This document shows, in pieces, positions 1-12,860 of a DNA stretch of 64,000 bases; the stretch's first letter is position 1, and every line of letters starts with the position of its first letter. The position numbers and the translations under genes were made by a program. The DNA comes from Populus alba (Eukaryota > Streptophyta > Magnoliopsida > Malpighiales > Salicaceae): the NCBI RefSeq assembly GCF_005239225.2, contig NC_133284.1, positions 33,928,758 through 33,992,757 on the forward strand, written 5' to 3'. The notes under the pieces were generated by a model that had not been told where the DNA came from, made no database searches, and saw only the letters and a program-made list of their open reading frames with translations.

Positions 1-116
1 GTTGCTTCTTCTCTACAACCACTGGTATCCCCATCGTAATCTTTTAGATATATACAGTAACTTCAACTCAATTTTCGGTGATTTCAATTGTCATTTGAGT
101 AGCTTAGGCCAAAGCC
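1..116 (+). promoter_or_regulatory. Leader / proximal promoter of the cyclase-family gene
   Basis: Non-coding sequence directly before the ATG at 117. A short TATA-like stretch (gatatataca, about 46-55) lies 60-70 bp before the start codon and could be the core promoter, but the window begins too close to judge. An apparent open frame that begins at the window edge runs in another phase and is not a gene. Confidence 0.3.
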
Positions 117-2603
117 ATGGCATCCCTCCTCTTGTTACTGCTCCTGTCTCCCCTCTCCACCACCGCAGCCTCCAGCGGGGCTTACCCCACCATCCCTGGC
201 AGCATGGACACCTCTTTCCCCGCTTCACAAGACAGCAAACTTATCCCAATCAGGCGTGAGGTGTATGGTGATGGGAGAATATTTGACATAACCCACAGGT
301 ACACAAGCGACATGCCGTTCATGGGATCAGAAAATGGGCTGGGTCAGTTCCTGAGGCTCCCTGAAAGCATGAAGAATGGGTCCTTCGCCAACATATCGGA
401 GATGAAGTTGATCACTCATACTGGCACACACGTTGATGCACCTGGGCATTACTATGATCATTACTTCGATGCTGGGTTTGATGTGGACACTCTTGACCTT
501 GAAGTACTTAATGGTAATGATAATATTCTTATACTTACATATATAGTTGTGGTGTTTTGTTGGTTTAATCCTGTTTTTTCTTCTCTCTTGTTAATGGGCT
601 TGTGGAAAGGAATAAGGTTTGTATGGTAGATGGAGAGTATATATGAGAACCTGATCGATCTTGATTTTTTTTTTCCAGAACACAAACTAATGAAATCTAG
701 TCAAATTGTTGTTTCAATAGGTCCTGGGCTATTAATTGATGTTCCAAGGGGGACGAACATAACTGGTATGTTTTACACTTTGTTCTCTGTGCATATTTTA
801 TTGTATAAATACAAACTCAGAGAATTCTCAACCTTTTTCTACCGTAGTTTTATCAGCACTGGTTTTTCTTTCTTTTCTCAATGTCCTTTCTTCGGCTCTT
901 TTACGGGTCAACAGTAGGTTTTTTTTTCTTCCTCTGTTTTTTTTCCAGGATTTATTCAACAGAATTGTCTATTTTGTACAGCTGAAGTTATGAAGTCCTT
1001 ACATATTCCCAAAGGAGCTCGACGTGTTCTTTTCAGGACAGAAAATACCGACAGGTAATTCTACGTGGGTTGATGTATTTATTGGCTAGAAAAAGAAGTT
1101 TGATAACCAAATTAAAAAAATATAAAATTTTATATTAAAATGTGAAAGAATGAATAGTGAAGGCAATACACAATGAAAACACCACATCATTTAGATTATT
1201 GATAATTAAATTGTCAAGAAACTCTAATTGGATTAATTTTAAATATAAATAATTTTAATAGTAATAGTATACAAAACTGTTTAAATAATATACTAAATCA
1301 ACCTCAACTAGATAGTAAAAGAATCTGAAAATAACAAAAAAAAAAATCCAAAAATAATAAGGAAGTAATGAAAATTCCAAAACATAAACTTCCAAGTGAT
1401 AACTTGGACATGAAAACGACTTTAGCTGGTGCTAACTAGTTTATGTTATATAGGCCTGAGTATGTAGAATGTGCTTACAAAATTTCAGCTTCATTTAACA
1501 TTTGAATTAAAAGTTATGCTCGTTTTTGTTATCTAACTGGTTTGATTAGTTCAAACGTTTTTTAGATTTATAACTGTGATCTGATCTGGTATATAAATTT
1601 ACCTATTAAATGTTGTGCATGAATTGATACGCCTATTGAATGCTTTATATAGAAGGAATCATCTCATGCTTCAATCAAGGATAAAAAAAACTTCTTATGA
1701 TTGCATCGATCCATAGCCTAAATGGAGCCTAAAAACTTCTTATGGCAAAACTTTCGATCAGTGTCATGAGTAAATGGGTCATAGCTATTTATTTACGCAT
1801 CTGATAACTAAAAATTTCAGGCGACTTATGTTCAAAAATCAGTTTGATACAAGCTTTGTGGGATTTACAACGGATGGAGCAAAATGGTTGGTAGACAACA
1901 CTGATATTAAGCTTGTTGGTAAGCTACTAACCTTCTTCAATCTAGCACTTCTGTTCTTTAGCTATGTTTTTCTCAAAACTTCTATGCATTTGTTCCTTTT
2001 CAATGTAGGAATTGATTACTTAGCTGTTGCTGCTTGGAGTGATTTGGTTCCAGCTCATCTTGTTCTTTTGGAAAGCAGGGTGAGACTAATGCAGTGTACA
2101 GTAATTAAATGATGTTTAATTTCGAGAAGCATGTTGGAGCACCTCTTCATGTTGATTAGAAGCGATTATTTAAGCTTTCTAGCCGTTTAATTTGGATTCT
2201 TCTGTTAAGCCACCTTCAGAATTTCGATAGTCTTCTCCGCTATACAGTAGAAAGTCACTTTCAATTTTTTGATGATTATAGAACTAAATTAATTAAGGTG
2301 CTATTATTGGTATCTAAGAGCTAAAAAGTTATTTTCTGTAGAAGCAATTGGCCTGATTTCGCTTTTTATCTCCTCATTAAAAAAAAGAACACAAAACAAG
2401 TTTAATTTTTTTGCACTCGAGGAAAAGACTCTGTTGGAAATCAACATCCAAAACTAAATTTGCTTGGTATGTTTCAGGAAATCATCATTGTGGAAGGCCT
2501 AAAACTCGATGACATCCAACCTGGTTTGTATTCTATCCATTGCTTGCCTTTAAGATTGCTCGGTGCAGAAGGATCACCTGCACGTTGCATTCTCATCAAA
2601 TGA
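117..2603 (+). CDS. Cyclase family protein (kynurenine formamidase-like), complete, 6 exons
   Basis: Exons by GT/AG and frame: 117-513, 721-765, 982-1054, 1821-1918, 2009-2079, 2478-2603; together 810 nt, 269 residues, the usual length for plant members. Residues 1 to about 19 form a Leu-rich signal peptide, so the product is probably secreted or in the endomembrane system. Residues 101-111 read [11 protein letters not shown], the metal-binding HxGTHxDxPxH signature of the family (bacterial KynB, plant CYCLASE1-type proteins). Exon 2 gives a [15 protein letters not shown] stretch, exon 3 [20 protein letters not shown], exon 5 [17 protein letters not shown]. The frame is open throughout with no damage, so it looks functional. 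Plant members lack a settled substrate; the family fold hydrolyses cyclic or formylated amides. It is the only plus-strand gene here. The start is the first ATG before the signal peptide. Confidence 0.9.
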
Positions 2604-3880
2604 TAACTTTATATTGTAAGTTTCTGGCATCTAAAGTACTGATTCCAAACTTGATCGTAAATTTGTGCCAGTGACATGTACATTTTTGTTTGTTTCATAC
2701 ACAAATAATGGATCTTTCTGAAATAAATTTTGTACCATGGCATATTAACTTTTATTTACTGCCTAATTTCTTGGAGAAAACTATGGTATCAGCCCAGGGA
2801 GGTATTGAGTAGAATAAGATGGTACTAATAGCCGACCATCCTTGTGCCTCCTAGGACTCTTGACCATGTTATAGATAAGACAATAATAATATATTTTGAG
2901 TTCTCTGTTTTACGATGTATGAATGTGCTTAATGCTATTAATAATTAGATATATCAAAATTAGCTTACCAAGAAATATACTTGTTATTAGCAGGGTTTAT
3001 CGATTGTTGTCCAATGATAATAACAAGTTCGAAGGTGGCTTACAAATCTTAATTATCTTGTCTTTCGCTTGATTCCGAATTTTTTTGTCTGAATTGTCCA
3101 CAAGACAACAACCAAAACTTACTACCAATGATTTATCCGACCACAAATCCTGCTTGATGACGAGTAGTTTGGTATCAGGAAAATGAAGCAAATCAGTGGT
3201 TTGTTCCGAATCTATTCTCCGAGCCAGCGAAGGACATCGACTAGTGTGCTATTTTACCGACAAAACCCGGTAGAGGAAGGATTGCTCAGGGCACAAAAAG
3301 AGAAACTGAAGCAATGAACCCATTGCAACCTGTTAAATATTTAAGAATTTGTTAACCTTTGGTGCATGCATGAAGCCATGAATCCATCGGGACATTTGTT
3401 TCGTTCTCTTTTGCATCTTGGCTGGCAGCTTCTCATCTCTCTGGATGCCTAGAAATGCAAGTGGCAACAGAAGTTACACGGCGGAAACCCCTCCTTTTTT
3501 CTTCTTTTTAAACAATCTCAGATTTAATTATTTTTAGGAGCCCAAATAATTATGAATATAGATGTGTAAGAGCTAAATTTCATAGTTTTATTTGTGCTTT
3601 CACCCCTCAATTTTTTTCTTCTGTGCCGACTACATATTTGTTGAAGGAACCATAGTGGATAGAAGAATGGATTTACAATTGTATCGAGATTTCAAGAGAT
3701 AGTTATTGGGTCTCTTATAAGAGGCCTTGAGGTTTGACTGTAGTCTTCATTAGGGATAACAGCTGATACCAGGCATACGGCCTTAACAAAAGGGATTTTT
3801 TCTTTTCTAAATGTATTCATTTATCAAATGCTAATAGATCGACGTGTCCTTTGTTTATTTGTTAACTAGCCAATATTTGA
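2604..3880. other. 3' flank of the cyclase gene; no gene seen
   Basis: Contains the 3'UTR of the preceding gene and then unique-looking intergenic DNA. Short frames on both strands have no recognisable domain. I see no RNA gene here. Confidence 0.5.
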
Positions 3881-5260
3881 GAATGAAAATACCAGTTTGT
3901 GTTGGTGTCGCAGTGACTGGAACACCCTTGTTCTCGGCTTAATCTAGGCCTAAGGTTCAGCCCAAATCCAACCCAATTAACTTAGGTTTTTAAAGAAAAA
4001 GTTGCTAAGAACATTGTTTTCTCTGTTCTTTTTTTCTTTTCTCTGTTGTGACTTTCCTCTTTTATTTAGAAAGGATTTCAGTTTTGAATTGAAGTGCTTG
4101 GTTCAAGAAAGATTGGAAAAACAAGTAACTATCTTCTTCTTTTGTTTTTTTTTTCAATTAAGGATTGATTGTGAAAGGATTTAAGAAGTGATTATTGTTT
4201 TAATGAGAAAATGATTCAAAGGATTGAATTAATGTATTAAAATGTTATCTGGCTTGAAACAAACTTATTTAATGTCTGGAATTATCGGTTATTGAGGAAT
4301 AGATTGTGTTATTATGAAGTTTGCAAATTTAAAAATTGATAGATTGGGATTCCAGAGATCTTAATTAATTAATAGATTGGTTGGCTGAACTGGCCGATTG
4401 ACCAACTAGTTGTTGCCAGTCAACTAGTTGGTTTATGATAGTGGTCAACCGGTTGGTTATTCCGATCGACCAGTTGACCCAATAATAGAGTTTTATCGGG
4501 TCTGTTAGGTTTGATTAGTTTGGGTAATGTTCGGGATCAATTGAGTGAATCCGTTCGACTTTATATTTACATTTTAGTCTCTAAGTTTAGAGTTTTTAAT
4601 TTTTAATGTTACGTTTCTTCGAGTAATTTCTTTAAGTGTTTTCTATATTCGTTATAGGTTTTGCTAATATTTCTTTTAATGATCTTCAATAGTCTTCTAT
4701 TTTGCATTCAATTGTCTTTTACTTTTATTTTCTAGATGAGTGAGATATTCTTTAATATGCATATAATATAAATAAATAAGTAAGCTGATTATATGATGAG
4801 TACAACTAGCTAATCTCTTAAATATTTATATATGCTGCTTTATTTTCTGAATACTCATTCATTCTTAAATTTACACTCGCATTATATTGAACTAAATTCT
4901 ATTTGATATGATATATATTGCTTTGGTAATTATATGAGTATCTATTATGTCTTGATATTGATATACTTGTCAGTAACTATATGCTAACATGAAATACTTA
5001 GTTTATTTACACATATTATTGTGTATATCTAATTGGTGAGAGAGACCAAGGCGACTAATCCTTTCATAATGGTTATCTTCAAGTGTTATTTGATTATCTT
5101 TTGGTATCATTTCATCTTTGACAAGTATTTTATTGCTTTATGTTAATATATTTAGTATGTATATTTATATCAAAATATATTGATTTACAAAATATTAATA
5201 CCTAAGATGTAATTCGTATGCATTATCCTAATATCTCTTGGTGAGAATAAAGAAGAAAAC
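3880..5260 (+). repeat. Possible solo-LTR-like repeat, unclassified
   Basis: This non-coding stretch has the composition of a plant LTR: a T-rich leader, then a block with repeated CAACTAGTTG/ACCAGTTGAC-type words (about 4380-4500), then AT-rich DNA with irregular short tracts. No coding domain, primer-binding site or paired second LTR was found in the window. Alternatively it is simply old unclassified repeat DNA. Confidence 0.25.
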
Positions 5261-5439
5261 AATAAAATATAAAGAATATTTTTTTTAATATAAAAAAATG
5301 AGTATTATCTATCCATCTAATTAATATGCGCGTAGAGCTGACCAATTTCAGGGCCTATCCTAAGTAACAGTGTAGCAAGTATCAAAAATAATAAAAATAC
5401 CACAACTGTTCACTTCAATTTCACACTAAAGAACATAGA

Positions 5440-5755
5440 TTTAAGACCCGGTTTGGTGGTTGACCTGGTCAAAATTTCAGGTTTTGATTGGGTTATCAGG
5501 TCGGCTGAGTCAAGAAAAATTTTTAAAAAATCAAAACGACATCGTTTTAGTAAAAAAAAATAAAAATCAACGGATTTATAGCCGGGTCTTGCCGAATCAA
5601 TCAGGTCGCTGAGTCAATCTGCTAGATCAACCGGATCATGTTAAATTTTTTCTTTTCCTGTTTTTTTTTTTTTTAATCCAGTTTGATTGTAACCCCAAAT
5701 CAACTAAATTTTAGATTGATGTACCAGGTGAGGCAGAATTTAAAAACTATGCTAA
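5440..5755 (-). mobile_element. MITE-like element of the 'ATAGTTTT...GGGTCGACC' family
   Basis: One end, read on the minus strand, begins ATAGTTTTTAAATTCTGCC; the body holds repeated words of the type ggtcaaccgg, gggttatcaggtcgg and gctgagtcaa. The same layout (terminal ATAGTTTT followed by gggtcgacccgg words) recurs at 52484-53815 in the opposite orientation. No coding capacity. Class assignment is inference. Confidence 0.4.
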
Positions 5756-8700
5756 AGAGTCAAGGAGACACGAGCAACCAGACACGAGCAACACGGAACT
5801 CCATACACGGAGACTGAAGCTTGGAACTAAAAAAAATGCCGTTCCCGATCTGATAAGGAAGCCATATAAAAAGACTTGTTTAGTTATGATAAAAAATCAT
5901 ATAAAAATATTTGTTCAATACAAGTTGATCATTGGTCGGTTCTCGAATTTAGAAAAAAAGAAATAGTTCTTCTGATCAAGGCACTCCCAGTAACTATTTG
6001 ATAATAAAACAGAGCTATGACTACTACTCTATGAGACTGTGATATGATGCGATATAATGTTTTTTTTAAAAATATATTGAAATAATTTATTTTTATTTTT
6101 ATACTGACAAATCAAAATCATAAAAATACATTTAAAAAAATGACACAAGAGACACCTTATATGTATGATTTTTCAGCTTGGCGTATAGGCACAGAAACAA
6201 GCTTCCTTAAAGAAACTCCAAAGAAAAGAGAGAAAGATCCATTTCGTTGCAATAGTGATGCTGATACCAAATTATAAAATCACGGTTTCCAAATTCATAT
6301 ATAACCATAAGAAGTGTTGGAAAAATCCAAGAATAAACCATCTAATAAGTGATAAAAACTTATAATTAAAAAGTTTATTCTTCTTATAATTTCAAGTTTA
6401 AACTTTGTAGTTATTAATATATTGGTTATTGGAGGCTTATATAACTATTAATTTTAGGGTTTGTGAGATTAATTGAATTACGCGTAAGCTGGTTTGGACA
6501 CTCATATTAATAATAATAAAAATCTAAAAACATGACGCTCGCTCCATCATACACATAGTTTGTTATATGGATAATATAATTAAAATAAAATTTATTTCTT
6601 GAAAGGATTACATTTTTATGTAGATTAATCTCATAATCTACAAAGCAAACCCAGTTAAAGCCCATTATGACCGTTGTGGGTACGTATTCAAGATGGCAAG
6701 CCATGTGAGCATCTTTTTGTAAGAAGTAGGTAAAATAAACCCGGTCAAAACCGATATGAATCTAGATAAAAAAGATAGAAGGTGATGTTGGCCATGTTTT
6801 TTTGCAAAGAAAAAGTATAATCGTTGTGGATTTCTTGAACATCAAAAACAAAAGAATGTAGGCCATTGGGGACAAGTTGATGGTGTCATTAAACTTGTCA
6901 TAGTAGGTCAAATCATAAAATTTTCTACTTGGTTTTTTACATATAATTTGGGCTTGAAATTAAATATATAAAAATTGCTAAGAAGTAACCAAATTGATTT
7001 AACAAGATCAAAGATAATAATTTGAAAGAATAATAAAAACATGGGTTATTTTTTTTAAAAAAAAAGTGGAGTGGCATTTGTATTAATATTAAAATAAATA
7101 CACATTATATCATCCTCGTTAAAACTGAATTTAACATTAAATTCATAACCTGTGTTTATGGACATGTTAGAAGTCGGTCCCCTATTTTCTTTTCTCTTCC
7201 CTTATCCTCATCTTAGTCAAGCCTTTAATGGGTTTGGGGTGGAATTGAATATGGGTCTAAATTGAAGAGCTATTTAATAATTAGAGATTCAATTAAAAAA
7301 AAATTAATTTAGTTTTAATTGAATTTAGAACTCATCAATTGAAGGTTTAATATGGAAGCATGGACTAAATTAAACAAATTATCTAGAAAGCATGGGGAGC
7401 AGATATCACACATGTCTACACGTGGAAAGAAATTCTTACCTGATTATGTTTATTTGTAATTTGTTTTTTTATAGAGATTGAATTTATTTTTAAAAATAAA
7501 ATATTTATTTTTTTGATAATATTTATAATATATTCGGTCTTGTATAATTTTTCGTGAAATAAATGCTGACACTATCGATAATAGTATTTTGTTAGTTCTT
7601 GCTCCCATGAGCACATCAACTATTTACCATTTGAAGTACTCTGTAGCAAATTTCTCCGAGGTGTCCCAGGACCAACTGTCTTCATGCAATTTATTTGACG
7701 TCCAGTCTCGTGTGATTCAGAGACGATCCGGGTTTTGGACTTTGCTAGCAATTATTGCATTGTTCATCCTGTGTGTAAATTATTGTTTTTTTAATTTGAT
7801 TCTATTTTATTTCCATGCATTACATACTTTTTTTTTAATAGAAATTCACGTGCAATTGAATAAAATTTGTTGGCTAAAGATGAAATTGAAATATTGTGTA
7901 CCGAAATAAAAAAGACATCATAAATGAGTGATGAATTTAAAGTTAATGTAAAATGTTTTATTTGGTCCTCATATTTTAAAAACTATAAATAACCGGTATC
8001 TTAGTATTTTATCAATTCTATTTTGGTATAAAAATTTATTATTATTATTATTTTAATCTGAGTTGAAAGAGGTAGAGAAAGAGATTGTTGGATTTCGGTG
8101 TAAAGAAAAAAAATATCATTAGTGTCAATTTAAGCCACCAAAATAGTCGATTTTTTGTATCAAATAGTTTTATTTAATGAAGGAAATTCATATTAAGTGA
8201 TTTCTTATCTTGAATTGCCTAAAAAAAAAACAAATCTGAGCTCTGAGAATGTTTTAGCTTCAAGTTGATTTTGGATTTCATGATTTCAAAAAATAATTAA
8301 AAATGAGCTTTTAATTCAAAGAACCTTCTGGCCTAATTTTTTAACCACCATGATGATTGGATTCTGGGGTGATCAGATTCTGAAAAAGTTAGATGATACA
8401 TCATTTGATTTTTTTTTCAAAAAAAAAAAAAGAAAAACGACATGTCATTCAATCCAAATATAGCATGAAAAAAAAGGGTTCATAAGCACAAGCCCTAACA
8501 AATAGGCCAAATGGGCTGGCCTAGCCTTTTTTTTAAAAAAAAAAAATTAAAGCTTTTTTTTTTATTATTCATAATATTTATTTATTTATATTTAGATTCA
8601 TACTCCTTCTTTTTTATTGTGTTTATTGAACATCTTTTTTAAATGATGATTATATATATATATAAAAGTGTGTGTTAAGTATACATTCAAGAGGAAAAAA

Positions 8701-9310
8701 TACATTATTTAACACGTTTAAGTCTATGACCCAGATCACAGATTTGACAAGTTAAGCTACAACATCAAGGCTATATTTTTTTTTAATTTGCTTTTTTTTA
8801 TTGATATGGTTTTTTAATGTCTTTTTTTTAAAAAAATCAATTAATATCACTCATCTACGATTAAAAAAAATATATTTATTGATTTGTTTTAATTTACTTA
8901 TTTAACTTTTTTTGGATAGATATTTTTATAAAATTATTTTGTGTGTGTTTAATTTTGAAGTGATTTTTTTATTTGTATATAATTTCTTTTAGTCTTTTGT
9001 ATAGATGAATTTTATTTTTTAAAACAAAAAAAATCAAATAATTTTTTATAATATGTACAGCCATGCATAATATTTTTATTCTTTTTATTTTATTCAAATG
9101 ATTTAATATATGTGTTTATTTCTATTATTGTTTTATTGGATAAAAACATTATTTTAATTGACAAAATCTAGCAAACACAACTAAGTAAATATCTCATTTT
9201 GCGACGTTGAAAATCTTAATTTACATCTTTTTTTTTCAATTTTATTTTTAGTTAGTATTAATGAGTTTTTTTCAATTTATTAATACATGTAGTTCTTGAT
9301 TTATTTAATC
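5756..9310. other. AT-rich intergenic DNA, nothing recognised
   Basis: Long A/T tracts and low-complexity sequence. The short frames at 6507-6704 (-) and 7589-7909 (+) show no domain, no codon bias and no splice-consistent extension, so I call no gene. Confidence 0.5.
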
Positions 9311-9311
9311 T

Positions 9312-9327
9312 CACACACACACACACA
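9312..9327. repeat. (CA)n microsatellite
   Basis: Uninterrupted CA dinucleotide run of about eight units at the left edge of a higher-complexity island. Confidence 0.9.
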
Positions 9328-9329
9328 GT

Positions 9330-10260
9330 AAAGGCGCTAATGTGGTGTGGGCTGCTTGTTATATTGGCCTACAAGGGCACTGCATCGCAAGAAACAGAAG
9401 AGTGGAGTTTGCATCTTTAATAATTCTGCAGAGAAGGTACTGTCAATTATGTGTAAGAAATAAATTTGACATGGACCAGAGGAAAAGCCAGATAGGGATG
9501 AAAGAAGGTTAATTCAGGTGTTACCGCAAACCAAGAGCATCTCTAAACTGTCAGTCCATCTGAAAGCCAGGAATGTTGGGATAGCGTGTTCTTGGTTCAT
9601 GAGCTGCTCGGAGATTCCTCTAATATGGATGTTATCATCTCGAAGCACCATTAATGCAGTTTGTCGAGAGGCATGTCTTCAATTAGAAGGTCAATTTCAC
9701 TCTAGTAAAATACAAATCTGTGGATTTGTCATAATTCAATGGTAACTGGTTGCAAGATGTAACTCGCTGGCGGACGAACACTGCATTTTAATGGCTACTG
9801 GTCCTCTCCCATCTGTATTGCTGTCAATTCATTTGGAGTATTTGCGGGCATTATCTCTCGAAAATGGTTTCATCAAATCAATTGACAGCGTTTGTGGGCA
9901 TTCTCTCTTGAAAAAGGTTTATTCGAAATTAAGATGTATACAGTGATGCACGTTTTGGAGGGGAGGGAATAGGGAGAAGGGACCATCGGAGTTGGCTTTT
10001 GGTTGCGTCCAAAAACCTTACAGGACAGCAAGAACTCCTCCTCCGGTCCTCCCTCCCTTGAAAAATCCTGATGGTAGAAGTTGGGTCACCTTTACCCTGC
10101 CAAAAGATACTCCAAATCTTTGCCTGAGAGAGCAGACATGCTTGCAGTATAGCAACCAAGTTTCACAGGTTTGAGACATCAAACAATCCTGTTGCCTTTT
10201 CCACTGTCCATGAAAAGAGACTCTTGAGGCGTGCAGCAAAACCACACAGCTTTAGATGCC
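9330..10260. other. Higher-complexity island of unknown nature
   Basis: Base composition here is clearly less AT-rich than on both sides and several short frames overlap on both strands (9518-9745 +, 9992-10174 +, 9929-10245 -), but none translates into a family I recognise and none joins into a longer frame. A roughly 35-bp segment is repeated at 9839-9873 and 9889-9923 (both contain gggcatt..tctct..gaaaa..ggttt). It may be a dead gene, a transposon fragment or a non-coding transcript. Confidence 0.35.
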
Positions 10261-10299
10261 ATGACGTGTACGGCATTAAATGACGAAGCTCTTTTCTGG

Positions 10300-10930
10300 A
10301 ATTAAAAGGGGATTTTTAGTTTAATGATTATAGGATACAAAAATCGCTACATTATTAGAAATTTTAATGGTTTATGACAATCTAAATAGGATAACTAGTA
10401 ATGTACAGAGAAAATATATTACCTCTACTATATTTTATTTAAAATAAATTGTATTATTGATTAATTGTTTTTCTAGATCATGTTTTTATTTATTGGTTTT
10501 CTTTTAGATATAAGACCAATTTCTTTTCAAGAAAAAACTTTTATCTTATTAGATTATATCCTAATTATTTTAAGGGCCAGATTTAACGTTTTTATTTTTT
10601 ATTTTATATCTTTCATATTCGAGAGTATACTTTACAATGTAATTTTGTATCCCTCGAGTATTAAAATCTATATCTAAAGCCTAATACTTTAAATAATAAA
10701 GTAATAATTGTTGTGGGATTTTTGGTATTTTGATCAAACCGTAACGGATAATCATAAATCGATTACGATATCTATTTTTCATTTTTAAAAATATGATAAA
10801 ATTGTGATTTTATATTTTTTAAAAAAATATACATGAGAACCTTTAAGATTTGACCGTATGCACTAAAACATATATTTTTTGTGTTTTTTGAAATGAGGTT
10901 TTTGGAATTTTATCATGTTGCTAATTTTTA
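10300..10930 (+). mobile_element. Ogre/Tat-like LTR-retrotransposon non-coding segment, diverged copy 1
   Basis: This stretch aligns along its length, in the same orientation, with 17980-18640. Shared landmarks are a region reading cattattag..tatggttt, then ttgtttttctagatcatgtt, ttttatcttattagattata, acgatgtaat-like and gtattaaaatctata words, and catgagaacctttaagattt. The better preserved copy carries the block typical of Ogre/Tat-group elements of dicots. No coding domain here; it is heavily decayed. Confidence 0.5.
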
Positions 10931-11252
10931 TTGTTATTGTTGTTATTATTATTATTAAAAAAAAGATAAATTTTTGGGGGACATTCAAAAATGGATATGA
11001 CATAAGACAATTAGTTTTTCTTTCCTCCTAGAGAATAGAGAATGTTATTATCGGATCCATCTATCTTCTCATTCAACCTACCATAGGACGAGCTGCTAGC
11101 CACAACATTGGCCTCACCATTATTTCCCTATTGAATGCTACTTGCCCACTTCCCATTTAACATCTAAATACTAGAAAGTTAAATGTATGGTGGGGAGGGA
11201 AATTATGGTCCCACTGAATTTATATATTCATTAAGGACCCCCTTACCTTAGA

Positions 11253-11440
11253 TTTTTTTTTTTATAACCCGGGGTGTCCGGGCCAGCTTACACGCACCAC
11301 AACTAATCCCCGGACTCACTGAACATCCTGCAAGCCCAGTAAACAGGTAAGACACCGCGAGAATGATAGGCGTGCACAAGCAAGACTTAAACCTTGATGC
11401 AGAAAAAGAACACAAGATATTTTCACCACTGGGTTACAAT
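11253..11440 (-). mobile_element. tRNA-derived SINE-like element
   Basis: Read on the minus strand it starts near TTGTAACCCAGTGGTGAAAA, has a degenerate B-box-like GGTTTAAGTCTTG about 40 nt in, then TGAGTCCGGGGATTAGTTG and GCTGGCCCGGACACCCCGGG, and ends in GGGTTATAAAAAAAAAA (the poly-T at 11253-11263 on the plus strand). The GTCCGGGCCAGCTT-type 3' body is a repeated family in dicot genomes. Family name not assigned. Confidence 0.6.
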
Positions 11441-12039
11441 TGAACAGCTTATATGATGCCCGAACCATAGCTGTCTCCAGGCTAGGCAAAACAGACCTGA
11501 TGGTTTAAAACAATTATGCTCAGTTCATTATTAGTAGGTTATTTTTTTATTTATAATTTGGTATTTATTAGACCAACTTTTGTGCATCAAACAAACGCAA
11601 TGCAAGCTTATTAGCTTCCATTCAAAACTTAAATAAAATACACACATTTTCGATTTTGATTCGAACGTCTGTAGATCTCATTTAATAAAATTAGATGAAG
11701 GCCCCCAATTCTGACATAAAAGGGACAAGACATTGAAATCTCAATTTAACAAGAATTTGTTTAACACAGTGAGTCGTAACTTTTATGATATTTACTGCTC
11801 GGACCCCGGAATTGATGTTGATGATGGTCCACGCTTCGTAATTGGCTGGGCTAGTTTTTTTTTTTTTTATGGAAAAAAGATAATAAAAATTTATGTGACA
11901 CTAATATTTTTTAAGAAACAAGAAAAATCTATGATTTAGATAATCGAAAGATATTGCATGAGCTATCACAGCATTAACATGAAAAGCAAGCAAAAAAAAA
12001 ACATCATAAAAGGATCGTCATATGCTTACACTTAACCAA

Positions 12040-12860
12040 TTAATTAAATTCAATTCAAAAACAAAATTTCTTTTAAAAAACCTAAGATTATCCATGTCAT
12101 TTTAATAACGACTAAAAATCCTATAGAAAGTGGGATAAAAAAAAAAAAAAAGAGAAAAGCAAAACATATTGGGGGATATAACTAAAAAAATAAGGCTTAA
12201 AAAAAAAAATTAAGCAAACACAAGTAAACATTTTAAATGCAGGTTAATTTTTTAAACCCTTAATCCATTAAATTCTAGACTCAATCTCAACCAAGAAGCT
12301 AAACATCTTACCAATTTAATGTTTAATGATGAAATCAATTAATTTAATTTAATTTAAAAAATCTTTTTGAAGAAGCTAAATTTAACAAAGATAAAAGAAA
12401 AAAAAAACTCAAGGCACCCCATATTATTTTTAAAATGATTGAGAAATCCCATAGAAAGTGAAAGAAATATTAGAGGATGAAACAAAAAAAAAAAATTTAA
12501 AAAGAGAGAAAAATAAGAAAACTTGGGTGAATCTTGTAAACTCGAGTTAATCTATCAAACCAGCAATTCGTTAAATTCCAGACTTAGGTTAAACCATGAA
12601 GGTAAACACCCTACCAATTAAATATTGAAGGATGAAATTATATAAAAAAAATAAAATCAAGGTAAAAAAATAATAAAAATAAGGATCAAATTTGATAGGA
12701 GAAAAAACTTAAAAAGAGTGATTGTTAAAAAAAAAATCTTAAATAAAATAAATATCAATTAAAAGAGTTGAGACCAAATATGATAGATAAAAAAAAATTA
12801 TGAGGGATAAAATTGAAAAATATTTTTAATTTCATAAATTATTCTAAATAAATCATAGTT
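12040..12860. repeat. A-rich degenerate tandem array (array A)
   Basis: Units of roughly 150-200 bp recur with the words caaccaagaagctaaa/taaaccatgaaggtaaacac, cctaccaatt, aatgatgaaat, and long A-tracts (for example at about 12290-12340 and 12590-12640). The landmark ttgaaggatgaaatt also occurs in the arrays at 26.1, 40.2, 46.4-47.2 and 58.4 kb. Non-coding. Confidence 0.55.
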
